Part shown: positions 7,686 to 17,235 of the stretch, piece after piece
Layout of the letters: every line of letters starts with the position of its first letter
Position numbering within the stretch: position 1 is the stretch's first letter
Assembly (NCBI GenBank): GCA_012270965.1
Contig: JAAXHJ010000023.1
Span: forward strand, 141,462 to 205,461
DNA length: 64,000 bases
From: Candidatus Palauibacter poriticola
GTDB taxonomy: Bacteria; Gemmatimonadota; Gemmatimonadetes; Palauibacterales; Palauibacteraceae
Direction: 5' to 3'
Made by a program: the position numbers and the translations under genes
Notes under the pieces: generated by a model
Told to the model about the DNA's origin: nothing
What the model saw: the letters and a program-made list of their open reading frames with translations, nothing else
Databases searched by the model: none

Positions 7686-9344
7686 GTGAAGAGTTCATGG
7701 AGTCGTTCTTCCTCTCGCTTCGTCGTGCGCGGGGCGAAGTTGCCGGCTGCGCTCCTTCTCCTGCCGGGAGTGGGGGGCGCTTCGGGCGCCTGCGGGAGCG
7801 CCCCGGAGGATCAGCCCACCCCCCTCGAGGGCCCCGCCCTCGTCTCCGGCTCGTCGCTCGAGCGGTATGGTCTGCTCGTCATTCCGCGCGATGGCGGAGT
7901 CGCCCAGTTCCGCTCGATCGAGAGCCCCTCCACCGTGCGCTGGACCGGACGCCTTTCGCTTGGAGGCGTCACGGCGGCTTATTCCCTCGGTTCGGCGGTC
8001 GTGTTGCGGCGGGGGCGGCGGCTCCACCTCTACACGACCCTGCCCGTGGAGGCCGAGGCCCCGCTTCCCGACGCACCCGCCGAAGCGCGCTGGATCGCCT
8101 CGCCCGCGGGGGGTGCCTTCGTGTCCGGAGGGCGGATTCTCGCTATCACCCCCACCCGCACCGCGGAGGTCGACGCCGACGGTGCGGTGCAGTGGGCCGC
8201 CCCCGCCGCCGGAGACCGGGTCGTTGCCCTCGTCGAAGGCGCGGACGGAGCTGCACTCGCGGTATGGGAAGCCGGGGAATCGCGGCCCGCGACGACGCGA
8301 ACCATCGGCACGAGCGGTCCCGTCGCGCTCGCGGGGTGGGGCAGAACGATCGTGACGGCATCGGCGGACGGCCGGGGACTGACGGAATGGTCGATTCCCG
8401 AACTCGAACCGGCGGAGGGGACGGAGATCGGCGGCGCGCCGTCGGCCCTGGCCATCTCCCCCTCGCAGCACCGCGTGTTCGCGGCGTCGATCGACCGGCC
8501 GCGTTTCACGGTCATCGACCGCTATGATTGGCGCGAGGTCGGATCCTCGCGACTCGATGCGCCCCTTGAGACGTTGCGGCCCGGCATGACCGGCGACCGG
8601 CTCGTGGCTTGGGATGGCTCGAACGCGTGGACCGCGAGGGCGGGAGAGACCCGATTGGACGCGGTGCCCGGGGAGTGGCGCCCGGACCTGCCGCTCGCGC
8701 TGCCGGGGGGAGCGGTCCTCGTGTCCACGGAGAGCGGCCTCGGCATCCTCCGCTCGGAAGGCGGCATCGCCGCCGTCGAGGGTCCGGCCGACGCCTGGTG
8801 GCTCCCGTTCCGATGGGGGCGCCGCCTGCCCGTCGCGTCCGCCGCCGTCGTGCCGGAGGACACGCTGGAAGACGCTGAAGAGGCGCTCGATGCGCTCGCC
8901 GACGACGTCCCGCCCGGCCGCATTGGACTGTTGACGGTAGGGAGGGTGGGGAGGACGCTGAATCGGAGCCCGGAAGCCTTGGATGATCCCGCGCCGGGGG
9001 ACGCGGGATTCGAGGAGGTCGCGCCGCCCCCGCCAGCCCCGGACGATCCGGCGGCGGCTCCGCTGTCCGAGCTTCCCGGCGGCTTCTACGCCGTCGCGCT
9101 CTCCTCGCGGCAGTTGGCCGGGCTCGGACAGTTGCGCCCACTCCTCGACCGCTCGGGCTATTCGACGCACGTCTTGCGTCGGATGGACGAAGTCGGCGAC
9201 ATCTGGTACCGGCTCCTCGTGGGCCCCTTTGAGACGCGCCCCGATGCCGAGACGGCGGCGCTCGAGTTGCGGCGCGACCGGGGAATCGATGCGTGGATTC
9301 ACGAGGAGGGCGAGGGTGAGCAGGCGATGAGGAGAGGCCCGTGA
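7686..9344 (+). CDS. Lipoprotein with propeller-like body and C-terminal SPOR domain
   Basis: With the GTG at 7686 the protein has 552 residues, a basic N-region, a hydrophobic core (LPAALLLLPGVGG) and a lipobox ASGAC at Cys36, so it should be lipid-anchored. Residues 50-400 contain repeated blade-like segments (for example VVALVEGADGAALAVWEAG, then IVTASADGRGLTEWSIPEL), consistent with a beta-propeller. Residues 475-545 (FYAVALSSRQLAGLGQLRP ... WYRLLVGPFETRPDAETA) form a SPOR domain, which in other bacteria binds denuded glycan strands at the division site. Alternative starts at 7677 and 7632 exist; 7686 has GGAGG 11 bases upstream. It overlaps the next gene by four bases (GTGA). Envelope or division role inferred, no named family. 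Confidence 0.75.
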   Translation: MKSSWSRSSSRFVVRGAKLPAALLLLPGVGGASGACGSAPEDQPTPLEGPALVSGSSLERYGLLVIPRDGGVAQFRSIESPSTVRWTGRLSLGGVTAAYSLGSAVVLRRGRRLHLYTTLPVEAEAPLPDAPAEARWIASPAGGAFVSGGRILAITPTRTAEVDADGAVQWAAPAAGDRVVALVEGADGAALAVWEAGESRPATTRTIGTSGPVALAGWGRTIVTASADGRGLTEWSIPELEPAEGTEIGGAPSALAISPSQHRVFAASIDRPRFTVIDRYDWREVGSSRLDAPLETLRPGMTGDRLVAWDGSNAWTARAGETRLDAVPGEWRPDLPLALPGGAVLVSTESGLGILRSEGGIAAVEGPADAWWLPFRWGRRLPVASAAVVPEDTLEDAEEALDALADDVPPGRIGLLTVGRVGRTLNRSPEALDDPAPGDAGFEEVAPPPPAPDDPAAAPLSELPGGFYAVALSSRQLAGLGQLRPLLDRSGYSTHVLRRMDEVGDIWYRLLVGPFETRPDAETAALELRRDRGIDAWIHEEGEGEQAMRRGP

Positions 9345-11017
9345 GCGCCGGCGCACCCGCCCCGTTCACGTGGGAGTTGCCCGGGGATGCGCGGATCGTC
9401 GCGCTCGTGTTCCAGCGCTCGGAGGCCGAGAGAAGCGCGACGGTCTTTGACGCGATTGCCGCCTCCATCGCCCGCCGGCGGGGACCGACCCTCGTCCTGA
9501 ACTCCGAATCCGGACCGTCACCGCTCGATGACTTGGCCGGCGCGCCGCAACGGGCCGACGCCGGCGGCATGGCGGGGTTTCTTGCCGGCCAGTCCGGGCT
9601 CGCCCGGGTCGCCGTGCGCCGCGCGGACTGTCCCTATGTGTACCTGCCGGCGGGGCAGGTGCCGGAAGGCGTGGTCGGTCTGCTGGAATCCGCCGCGCTG
9701 GCGCGTTTCGTGGCCCGCGTGAAGGAGCAGGGCGGGACGCTCTTCATCGTCATGTCGGAAGGCGGGCGGCCCTCTCCCGGCCTGGTCGGCCTCCTCGACG
9801 GGTACATCGCCGTGGGAGGGATCCCCCCCGAGGACCACGGCATGCGGTGCTACGGTCGCGTGCCCTTCGAGTCGAGCGAGTCGAGCGTGGCCCCCGGGCC
9901 CGACCCCGTGGAAGACGCATCCGCGCCCCAGCCGGAACCCGTGCCCCAATCGGAAATCGCGCCCCGGCCCGCACCCGCGCGCGAGCCGGAACCCGGAGCC
10001 CAGCCGGAACCCGGAGCACAGCCGGAACCCGCGCCCCAGCCGGAACCCGCGCGCCGGCCGGCCATCGAGCATGCGGCCGCCGCGCCTCCGGTGGACTCGC
10101 GGCCGGCACCCGAAAAGGCCCGGATCCGCCGCCCGCGCGGGCCGCTCGTCGCGTCGATCACGATCTTGGCGTTGGCGGCCGGGAATTGGTGGGCGTACAA
10201 CAACGGTTGGTTTGATCGCGCGATCTCCCGTGTCGGATCGCTGATCTCGGCCCGGGAGGAGGTTCCGGCGACGGCGGCGCCGCCCGTGGAGGACAGCCCG
10301 GCCGCCGGAGATGCGGGCACGCCCCCCGAAGATGTGGACACGCCCGCCGACGACTTGGGCACGCCCCCCGAAGATGTGGACACGCCCGCTGAAGCTGTGG
10401 ACACGCCCGCCGAAGGTGCGAGTACGCCGACAGATGCGCCCGAGGTCGGCGCGCCGGTCGCCATTCCCCGGGCACCGGATGCATCCGCGGTCGCCGCCGC
10501 GTTCGAGTCGGCCGCCGAGCGGCCGTACTCCGTGCTCCTCGCGAGCTTCAGCAGTCCGGTCGAGGCGGCGGAGCATGTGGCGGAGATCCGCGCGCTGCAC
10601 GGAGGCGTCCTGTACGTCATCGCACCCACGATGATCCGAGACGTCCAGTATGAACGGATCTTGGCCGGGGCCGTCGCGAGCGAGGCGGAGGCTTCCGGCC
10701 TCATGGCCGAACTCGTAGCCGCCGACGTGGCCGGGGAGGAAAATCCGTGGCTCCTCCGTCCCGTGAGATTCGCCTACGACCTCGGCGCGTTCGCGGATCG
10801 ATCGGAGACGGAGGCGCGGATCGCCGAACTCGCGTCGCTCGGCATCCCCGCGTACAGCTTGGAGACGGCGCTCGATGGCATGCCGGTATTCCGAGTGTAC
10901 GGGGGCGCGTACGAGGACGAGGAGGCCGCCGCCCCCATGCGCGAAGCTCTGGAAGCGGCCGGCGAAACCGCGACGCTCATCATGAGGCGCGGCGCCGCCG
11001 CTCCCTCGACCCGCTGA
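9341..11017 (+). CDS. Degenerate CpsD/ParA-like domain fused to membrane helix and SPOR domains
   Basis: This 558-residue protein has three parts. Residues 1-170 resemble the fold of CpsD/BY-kinase or ParA-type ATPases (IVALVFQRSEAERS at the P-loop position, CPYVYLPAGQVPEGVVGLL, then a LLDGYIAVGG strand) but no Walker A lysine motif is present, so it looks catalytically dead. Residues 185-260 are Pro/Glu/Gln-rich near-repeats (QPEPGAQPEPAPQPEP). One membrane helix follows (about residues 267-287), then a linker with repeated TPPEDVDTPA units, and SPOR-like segments at about 393-440 and 470-550. The GTG start overlaps the previous stop. Together with the upstream SPOR lipoprotein it suggests an envelope or divisome pair directly ahead of smc. 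Function inferred only. Confidence 0.65.
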   Translation: MSAGAPAPFTWELPGDARIVALVFQRSEAERSATVFDAIAASIARRRGPTLVLNSESGPSPLDDLAGAPQRADAGGMAGFLAGQSGLARVAVRRADCPYVYLPAGQVPEGVVGLLESAALARFVARVKEQGGTLFIVMSEGGRPSPGLVGLLDGYIAVGGIPPEDHGMRCYGRVPFESSESSVAPGPDPVEDASAPQPEPVPQSEIAPRPAPAREPEPGAQPEPGAQPEPAPQPEPARRPAIEHAAAAPPVDSRPAPEKARIRRPRGPLVASITILALAAGNWWAYNNGWFDRAISRVGSLISAREEVPATAAPPVEDSPAAGDAGTPPEDVDTPADDLGTPPEDVDTPAEAVDTPAEGASTPTDAPEVGAPVAIPRAPDASAVAAAFESAAERPYSVLLASFSSPVEAAEHVAEIRALHGGVLYVIAPTMIRDVQYERILAGAVASEAEASGLMAELVAADVAGEENPWLLRPVRFAYDLGAFADRSETEARIAELASLGIPAYSLETALDGMPVFRVYGGAYEDEEAAAPMREALEAAGETATLIMRRGAAAPSTR

Positions 11018-11023
11018 GCGCGC

Positions 11024-14000
11024 TTGAAGATCAAAGCCCTGACCCTGCGCGGATTCAAGTCGTTCGCCGACCGGACGCGGATCGAACTGCACCACGGCAT
11101 CACGGCCGTCGTCGGCCCGAACGGCTGCGGCAAATCGAACCTCTCCGACGCGTTGCGCTGGGTGCTGGGAGAACAACGCCCCACCGCGATCCGCGGGTCT
11201 CGCATGGAGGAGGCGATCTTCGGGGGGACGGAGGCGCGGCAGCCCATCCACCGGGCCGAAGTCCTGCTCGAACTCTCGAACGAGGACGGTGTGCTTCCCG
11301 TGCCCTACGCCGACGTCGCCATCGGCCGCACGGTCTACCGCGGAGGCGAGAGCGAGTACACGCTGAACGGAGCGGCCTGCCGCCTCAAGGACATCCTGGA
11401 TCTTTGCCGGGACACCGGGCTGGGCTCGAACGCCTATGCGATGATCGAGGGGCGCATGGTGGACGCGATCCTTTCGGATCGCGCCGAGGAGCGACGGACG
11501 CTGTTCGAGGAAGCGGCCGGGATCGGGCGCTACAAGGACCGTCGCCGGATCGCGACCCGCCGGCTCGAGCAGGCGGACGGTGATCTACAGCGGCTCGACG
11601 ACGTGTTGATCGAGGTGGCGTCCAAGGTCCGCTCGCTCGCGCAACAGCGCGGACGGGCGGAGCGCCACGCGACGCTTCGAGCCCGGCTCCTGCAACTCGA
11701 GATCGCCGTCGCGGACGCCGAGCTCGAGGAGACGACCCGGCGGCTGGCCGAAGCACGGGCGGAATTTGAGCGCCTCGAGCCGGACCCGGAGCCGGGCCAC
11801 GTGGATCTGAGTACAGCGGAGACCCGGGCGGAGGCGCTCCGGCTGGAGTACGCCGACATGGAGCGGGAACGGGCCGATCTCGCCCGGCGCCGGGAGGAGG
11901 CTCGCAGCGCCGTGGAGAGGCAGGAGCGGACCCATCTCCTTGTGGAGGCGAAGGGTGAGGACGCGCGCGACCGGCTGGGAATCCTCGGAGAGGACGTGCG
12001 CCGGAACGAACGCCGTGGCGGGGATCTGCGGGAGCGCGTGGCGGAAGCGCGGTCGGCCGTGAAGGAGTGGCGGTCGCTCGCCGCCGAAGGCGCCGCCGAA
12101 GCGGCTCGACTCAAGGGTCAAGAGGAGGCTCTGGCCGAGACGGCCCGCAGCGCGGCGCGCACGCAAGATGCCGCTAGGGAAGCGCTCGAAGAAGCGCGCC
12201 GCGAGGTGGAACGCTGGAGGCTCGAACTCGGCGTGAGGGAGGTTCGGGCCCGGGACCGCAGCGAGGAACTCGAGCGGCGACGGCCGGCCCTCGATGCGCT
12301 TGCCGCCCAGGAGCAGGGGCTCCGGGCGGAGGCTGAGAGTGCGTCGGAACGCGAGGCGCGGGCGAGCCGGACGCTGGAGGATGCGCGCGACCGGTTGCGA
12401 GCGGCGCGTAACGCCGCGTCATCGGCGGAAGGAGCGCTCCGCCGAGCCCGCGATGAAACGGCCGGTCTCGAGGGCCGTCTAGCCACGGCGCGCGCGCGCG
12501 CCTCGAGTCTCGCGTCGCTGGTGGGGTCGAGCGCTCTGCTTCCCCCGGTCGTCGCCCGACTGCTGAAGGACCGGAGCGACATCCCCGGGCTCCTCGGCCC
12601 GCTGTCGGAGTTCATGGAGGTTTCCGCTCCCTGGGCATCCACGGTCGAGTCTCATCTCGGCCCATACCTGCACGGCGTCGTCGTGCGCGACTGGTCCGTA
12701 GTCCGGGCGGTCGAGACATGGCTCGAACGGCGCGGCGGAGAGGAAGCCGTCCTGCTCCTACCGCTCGATTCAGGGCCGCTCGACCCGGGGCTGCTTCTTG
12801 GGCCGGCGGAGACGGATGCGCCGCTCATGCGGCACGTCGACGTGAGCGGGGCCGGCGCCGTTTGGGTGAAGGCGCTGCTCGCGGGCGTCGAGGTTCCGTC
12901 CGGCGGCGAACTGGCGCCGCGCCCGCACCCTTGGGTGGATCCAGAGGGGCGGCGCCAGGATCGGTGGGGCGGCGTCTACGTGGGAGGCGCGACCTCTGAG
13001 GGTCTCCTAAGCCAGCGGGCCGAACTTCGGACGCTGCGCGAGGAAGCGGAGACGCTGGAAGAGGATCGTGCGCGGTCGCGGGAGGCGGTGCGGGAGGTGG
13101 GAGGCGCGGCCGCGGAGGCGACGGCGCGGGCGAAGGCGCTGGAGCGCTCCGTGTCCGATGCGGAGTCGGCCCGCCGCGCAGCCGAAGCCGACCGGGCATC
13201 CGCGGAGGCGCGACTCGTCCGGCTGGAACGGGAGCGTAGCGACCTCGCGGGCCGCATCGAACAACTGGAGGCGTTCACCGACGATGAGGTGTCGCTCTCG
13301 GCGGACGATGACGCCCGCGCCGGCGAACTCGACCGGAGAGTCTCGCAGTTGTCCTCCGCATACGCGGACGCGCGAACGAAGGCCGACGACGCCCGCGCCG
13401 CCGCCGGCACGGGGAAGACAGAGCTTCACAACGCGGAGCTGGAGCAGGCGCGGCGGGAAGCCGAGGTCGAGAATCGACGCGGAGCGGAGCGCCGCCTAGC
13501 CGAGGCCGCCGCCGATGCCGAGGAACGGTCCCGGGCGCTGGCGCGGGAATTGGACCGGCTCCACGCCGTGGTCGCGGACAGCCAGGCGCAGGCGCAGGAG
13601 CTGGAGGCGTCCATCGGTGCCGCGCTCGAAACGAGAACGCGGCGTGAAAAGGATCTGGCGGCGCTGGAGCGACGAATCACCGAACGCCGCGAACGACTGA
13701 ACGGCCTCGAGTCGGAACTGCGCGAGGCTCGGCGTCTCGAGCGCAAGCGCGTGAACGCCCGGCATCGGCTCGAACTGGAGATCACCCAGCTGGAGGGTCG
13801 GGAGTCCGCGATTCAGGGGCGCGTGGAGGCGGAGTGGGATGCGTCCCTCGCCGAACTCCGGGATCGCGTCGCCCCCGTCGAAGATGGGGCACTCGCCGAA
13901 TGGGAACCGGAGTTGGAGCGCGTGCGGCGCGCGATCGCCCGCATCGGACCGGTCAATCTCCTCGCGCAGCGGGAATATGAGGAAGAACGGAAGCGTCTCG

Positions 14001-14554
14001 AGTTCCTCACGGGACAGCGCGACGACCTGACCCGCGCGCGCGACGACCTCCGCACCTCGATCCGCCGCATCAACCGGCAGGCGACCTCCGCGCTCTTGGA
14101 GACGTTCGAGCAGGTGAGGGCCAACTTCCACCGCACCTTCGACTCCCTCTTCGATGGCGGGCAGTGCGATCTCAGGTTCGAGAATCCCGACGACGCCTTG
14201 GATTCCCCGATCGAGATCTCCGCCAGTCCCCGCGGCAAGAAGACGCAACGCATCCACCTGCTTTCCGGCGGTGAGCGGGCCCTGACCGCGCTCGCCCTGC
14301 TGTTCGCGATCTACCTCGCGAAGCCGAGCCCCTTCTGTCTGCTCGACGAGGTGGACGCGCCGCTCGATGAAACGAACATCCTGCGCTTCGTCCGCATGCT
14401 GAAGGATTTCAAGGAGGAGACGCAGTTCATCGTCATCACGCACAATCCCCGCACCATCGAGAACGCCGACTGGATCTATGGCGTGACGATGCAGGAGGTC
14501 GGCGTCTCGTCGATCGTCGGCGTGGAGTTCGACTCCGCCACGCAGGTGGCGTGA
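11024..14554 (+). CDS. smc: Chromosome segregation ATPase SMC
   Basis: The 1176-residue protein organises and segregates chromosomes as the core of the SMC-ScpAB condensin. The head starts with KSFADRT and Walker A GPNGCGKSN (residues 31-39). Long coiled coils (about 170-500 and 660-1010) flank the hinge around residues 510-650 (SDIPGLLGPLSEFMEVSAPW). The C-terminal head has the ABC signature LSGGERALTALAL (about 1079) and Walker B CLLDEVDAPLDE (about 1105). The start is a TTG at 11024; the domain begins there exactly and no better codon is available. It lies six bases after the SPOR fusion gene. scpA and scpB are not in this window. Confidence 0.96.
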   Translation: MKIKALTLRGFKSFADRTRIELHHGITAVVGPNGCGKSNLSDALRWVLGEQRPTAIRGSRMEEAIFGGTEARQPIHRAEVLLELSNEDGVLPVPYADVAIGRTVYRGGESEYTLNGAACRLKDILDLCRDTGLGSNAYAMIEGRMVDAILSDRAEERRTLFEEAAGIGRYKDRRRIATRRLEQADGDLQRLDDVLIEVASKVRSLAQQRGRAERHATLRARLLQLEIAVADAELEETTRRLAEARAEFERLEPDPEPGHVDLSTAETRAEALRLEYADMERERADLARRREEARSAVERQERTHLLVEAKGEDARDRLGILGEDVRRNERRGGDLRERVAEARSAVKEWRSLAAEGAAEAARLKGQEEALAETARSAARTQDAAREALEEARREVERWRLELGVREVRARDRSEELERRRPALDALAAQEQGLRAEAESASEREARASRTLEDARDRLRAARNAASSAEGALRRARDETAGLEGRLATARARASSLASLVGSSALLPPVVARLLKDRSDIPGLLGPLSEFMEVSAPWASTVESHLGPYLHGVVVRDWSVVRAVETWLERRGGEEAVLLLPLDSGPLDPGLLLGPAETDAPLMRHVDVSGAGAVWVKALLAGVEVPSGGELAPRPHPWVDPEGRRQDRWGGVYVGGATSEGLLSQRAELRTLREEAETLEEDRARSREAVREVGGAAAEATARAKALERSVSDAESARRAAEADRASAEARLVRLERERSDLAGRIEQLEAFTDDEVSLSADDDARAGELDRRVSQLSSAYADARTKADDARAAAGTGKTELHNAELEQARREAEVENRRGAERRLAEAAADAEERSRALARELDRLHAVVADSQAQAQELEASIGAALETRTRREKDLAALERRITERRERLNGLESELREARRLERKRVNARHRLELEITQLEGRESAIQGRVEAEWDASLAELRDRVAPVEDGALAEWEPELERVRRAIARIGPVNLLAQREYEEERKRLEFLTGQRDDLTRARDDLRTSIRRINRQATSALLETFEQVRANFHRTFDSLFDGGQCDLRFENPDDALDSPIEISASPRGKKTQRIHLLSGGERALTALALLFAIYLAKPSPFCLLDEVDAPLDETNILRFVRMLKDFKEETQFIVITHNPRTIENADWIYGVTMQEVGVSSIVGVEFDSATQVA

Positions 14555-15417
14555 ACGCGGCGGAGCCGGCGGGACACGCGCCGGACGGGTCGGCGCCCCG
14601 CGAGTCGGCACCCCGCGAGTCGGCGCCACACGAGCTGATCGTCGTCGGGTGCGGAACCGTCGTCCCCGAGGCGGACCGGGCCGCCTCCTCCTACTGGGTC
14701 TCGTCCCCGGGCACCGGATCCACGGCGGGGACGCGCGTCCTCTTCGACTGCGGTCCCGGAGCGCTGCAGGCGCTTGCCAGACTCGGCCTGCCCTGGGGGA
14801 AGATCACGGACCTCGCGATCACGCACTTTCACGCGGATCACGTCGGCGCCCTCCCCGGACTCTTCTTCGCGCTCAGACACGGTCTCGCCCGACCCCGCCG
14901 CCGACCGCTCACGGTGTGGGGTCCGGCGGGCACCCGCGCCTTCTTCGAGAGACTTGCGGACGCCTTCGGGGACTTCGTCCTGAATCCCGGTTTCCCCGTC
15001 CTCATCGAGGAACTTCCCCCGGGTGAGGCCCGCCACCTGAGCGGGGGTCCGCGGCTCGAAGCTCACAAGACGCGGCACACCGAGGAGAGCGTCGCGTGGC
15101 GGCTCGACGGCGAGGGGTTCAGCTTCGGTTACACGGGCGACACGGGGCCGTCCAGGGAGCTGGGCTCGTTCATGCGCGGGGTGACCGCCCTCGTCTGCGA
15201 GTGCTCGCTCCACGACTCTCAGGCGACGGACAACCACCTGTCGCCCGCCCCCGTCGCCGAGTTGGTGGCCGCCGCCCGCCCCCGCCTTCTCGTGCTGACC
15301 CACATCTACCCGCACTTTCGGACGGACCACGATGTTTCCCGTCTCGTGGCCGAGGCGGGATACGCCGGTGCCACGCGCGTCGCGACGGAGGGACTCGGCG
15401 TCTCGCTGTCTCGTTGA
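14551..15417 (+). CDS. Ribonuclease Z-like metallo-beta-lactamase hydrolase
   Basis: A 288-residue metallo-beta-lactamase-fold protein. The metal ligands THFHADHVG lie near residues 90-98, a second ligand region is FGYTGDTGPS, and LTHIYPHF carries the later histidines. The layout resembles ribonuclease Z (tRNA 3' processing), but a phosphodiesterase or arylsulfatase-like member of the same superfamily is possible. The first 27 residues repeat SAPRESAPRESAP, a low-complexity lead not found in the family. GTG start overlapping the smc stop (GTGA). No tRNA genes are adjacent. Confidence 0.75.
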   Translation: MNAAEPAGHAPDGSAPRESAPRESAPHELIVVGCGTVVPEADRAASSYWVSSPGTGSTAGTRVLFDCGPGALQALARLGLPWGKITDLAITHFHADHVGALPGLFFALRHGLARPRRRPLTVWGPAGTRAFFERLADAFGDFVLNPGFPVLIEELPPGEARHLSGGPRLEAHKTRHTEESVAWRLDGEGFSFGYTGDTGPSRELGSFMRGVTALVCECSLHDSQATDNHLSPAPVAELVAAARPRLLVLTHIYPHFRTDHDVSRLVAEAGYAGATRVATEGLGVSLSR

Positions 15418-15537
15418 CGGACGGGTGACACCAGTGGAGTATCCTGCTCCTGCCGGCACCGGTGAGGAGCGGACCGGAGGGTCACGGCCCCGCCGCGAAG
15501 GACGCGTGGCGGGCGTAAGTCATTCACGGGGGGAACG

Positions 15538-16581
15538 ATGCTGGTGGTCATGAAGCACGGTGCCGCAGACGGGCAGGTCGAGGCCGTGGTCCGCGCGATC
15601 GAGGATATGGGGTATCGGGCCCGGCCCATGCCGGGTGCCCAGCGCACGACCGTGGGCCTGGTCGGCAACGATGGACGCGTCGAGGAGAGCCGGCTTGTGG
15701 GCATCGAGGGCGTGCTCCGCGTCATTCACGTGTCGCCGCCGTACAAGCAGGTGAGCCGGGAGTGGTGCCCCGAGAACACGATCATCGAACTGTCCAACGG
15801 CGTGCGGATCGGCGAGAGCGACGTCGTCGTCATGGCCGGTCCGTGTTCCGTGGAATCGCGCGAACAGATTCTGGAGACCGCGCACCGGGTCGCGGAAGCC
15901 GGGGCCACCCTGCTGCGCGGCGGAGCCTTCAAGCCGCGGACCTCGCCCTATTCCTTCCAGGGGCTGGGGGAAGAGGGGCTGCAATTGCTCGCCCGCGCGC
16001 GGGAGGAGACGGGCCTCGCGATCGTCACCGAGGCGGTGGGTGTGGAGAGCATGGGCCTAGTCGCGGAATACGCCGATGTGATCCAGATCGGCGCGCGGAA
16101 CATGCAGAACTACTCGCTGCTGCGGGCGGCGGGCCGGGCCGGCAAGCCGGTTCTCCTCAAACGGGGGCTCGCCGCGACGATCAAGGAGCTGCTGCTCGCC
16201 GCGGAGTATATCGTAGCCGAGGGCGAATCACGCGTGATGCTGTGCGAGCGCGGCGTGCGCAACTTCGACACGCACGCGCGGAACCTCTTCGACCTCACCG
16301 CCATCGTGACGATCCACGAGCTGTCGCACCTCCCGATCGTCGCGGATCCCAGCCACGGCACGGGGGCCCGGTCGAAGGTCGGACCGATGGCGCGGGCGGC
16401 GGTCGCGGCGGGCGCGGACGCGCTCATCCTCGAGGTCCACCCCGATCCCGCGACGGCGGCGTCCGACGGCCAGCAGTCTCTCACGCTCGATCAGTTCGAT
16501 GCGCTGATGGTCGAGCTTCACGCCATCGCCAACGCCATCGGCCGCCGGATCGCACGCGCTCCGGTCCCCGCCCACGGCTGA
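15538..16581 (+). CDS. aroF: 3-deoxy-7-phosphoheptulonate (DAHP) synthase, type I-beta
   Basis: First enzyme of the shikimate pathway, joining phosphoenolpyruvate and erythrose 4-phosphate. The 347-residue protein starts with a ferredoxin-like regulatory domain (residues 1-70), as in the Thermotoga-type enzyme where it senses aromatic amino acids. The catalytic barrel has [45 protein letters not shown] and [11 protein letters not shown] 120-base gap precedes it with no other gene; a TTGACG at 15414 lies 20 bases from a TATCCT, too far for a confident promoter. The closing GGGGGGAACG upstream of the ATG serves as ribosome-binding site. Confidence 0.95.
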   Translation: MLVVMKHGAADGQVEAVVRAIEDMGYRARPMPGAQRTTVGLVGNDGRVEESRLVGIEGVLRVIHVSPPYKQVSREWCPENTIIELSNGVRIGESDVVVMAGPCSVESREQILETAHRVAEAGATLLRGGAFKPRTSPYSFQGLGEEGLQLLARAREETGLAIVTEAVGVESMGLVAEYADVIQIGARNMQNYSLLRAAGRAGKPVLLKRGLAATIKELLLAAEYIVAEGESRVMLCERGVRNFDTHARNLFDLTAIVTIHELSHLPIVADPSHGTGARSKVGPMARAAVAAGADALILEVHPDPATAASDGQQSLTLDQFDALMVELHAIANAIGRRIARAPVPAHG

Positions 16582-16600
16582 GCGGACCCGGCGCGTCCGG

Positions 16601-16984
16601 ATGCGGCGCGCCGGGGCTCGGTCGAAGAGCAAACTCGGCCGCCTCGGAGAGCGAATCGCCGCGCGCCACCTGGCGGACGAGGGATACGAGATCCTCGACC
16701 GCAACTGGCGCGTGGGTCGGCTGGAGATCGATCTCGTCATCAGGGCCGCAGACACGGTGGCCTTCGTCGAGGTGAAGACCCGCCGCTCCGGTGTGCAAGC
16801 GCCCGAGGAGGCGCTCTCCCGGGCCCAGCGGGCGAGAATCCGCCGCGCGGCGGGGGCGTGGCTCAGCCGCCATCCTGGCGCCGCCACGGAGGCCCGCTTC
16901 GACCTCGTCGCGGTGGAGGTCGATCACCGCGGGGCGTGCCGGGTTCAGCACATTAGGGACGCCTTCTACGGCGACGACGCATGA
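16601..16984 (+). CDS. yraN: UPF0102 protein YraN, nuclease-like
   Basis: A 127-residue protein of the YraN family, with a restriction-endonuclease-like fold. It has GERIAARHL near the N-terminus, and the putative catalytic core RLEIDLVIR ... TVAFVEVKTR with the expected Asp, Glu-x-Lys residues around residues 46-65. The biological role of the family is not settled; Holliday-junction-like activity has been suggested for related folds. It begins 19 bases after aroF and precedes the SRP RNA gene. Confidence 0.9.
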   Translation: MRRAGARSKSKLGRLGERIAARHLADEGYEILDRNWRVGRLEIDLVIRAADTVAFVEVKTRRSGVQAPEEALSRAQRARIRRAAGAWLSRHPGAATEARFDLVAVEVDHRGACRVQHIRDAFYGDDA

Positions 16985-17026
16985 CCGTTTTGCCCCGCCT
17001 TTTTCTGGCCGGTGCCCTTGCCGGCC

Positions 17027-17036
17027 GATAAGATAA
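17027..17036 (+). promoter_or_regulatory. Possible -10 region of the SRP RNA promoter
   Basis: GATAAGATAA is the only AT-rich stretch upstream of the SRP RNA; a TAAGAT hexamer at 17029-17034 sits about 7 bases before the expected RNA 5' end at 17041. No clear -35 is found at 17 bases. The run TTTTT further upstream (17000) may help or end the yraN transcript. Confidence 0.3.
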
Positions 17037-17040
17037 CCGT

Positions 17041-17135
17041 GCCCCAGGCCCGTGGGGCCGGAGCGCGTGAATCCCGTCAGGACCGTGAAGGTAGCAGCGG
17101 TAAACGTGTGACGGTCGCCACGGCCCGCCTGGGGT
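17041..17135 (+). ncRNA. ffs: Small signal recognition particle RNA (4.5S type)
   Basis: The ends pair perfectly: CCCCAGGC (17042-17049) with GCCTGGGG (17127-17134), continued by CCGTGG with CCACGG. The apical part carries the conserved asymmetric core that binds Ffh: CCG-UCAGG-ACC, loop, GGU-AGCAG-CGG (about 17073-17100). This is the SRP54-binding helix 8. The loop reads GUGAA, five bases, where most bacterial SRP RNAs have a GGAA tetraloop. The RNA precedes dnaX-ybaB-recR, the same order as in Bacillus (scr-dnaX-yaaK-recR). No Alu domain is present, so it is the short bacterial form of about 95 bases. Confidence 0.88.
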
Positions 17136-17235
17136 CGTTCGCCCGGCGTCGGCGGCGTTCTCGCGTCGCGGGCGCGGGCACCCTCGGACCCGAAGGAGTC
17201 GAAGCCGGCCCGGGCCCTGACCCCGGCCGATCCAG

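Noticed and set aside
15414-15445. Promoter before aroF
   Set aside because: TTGACG and TATCCT are present, but 20 bases apart; this spacing is too long to claim a promoter.
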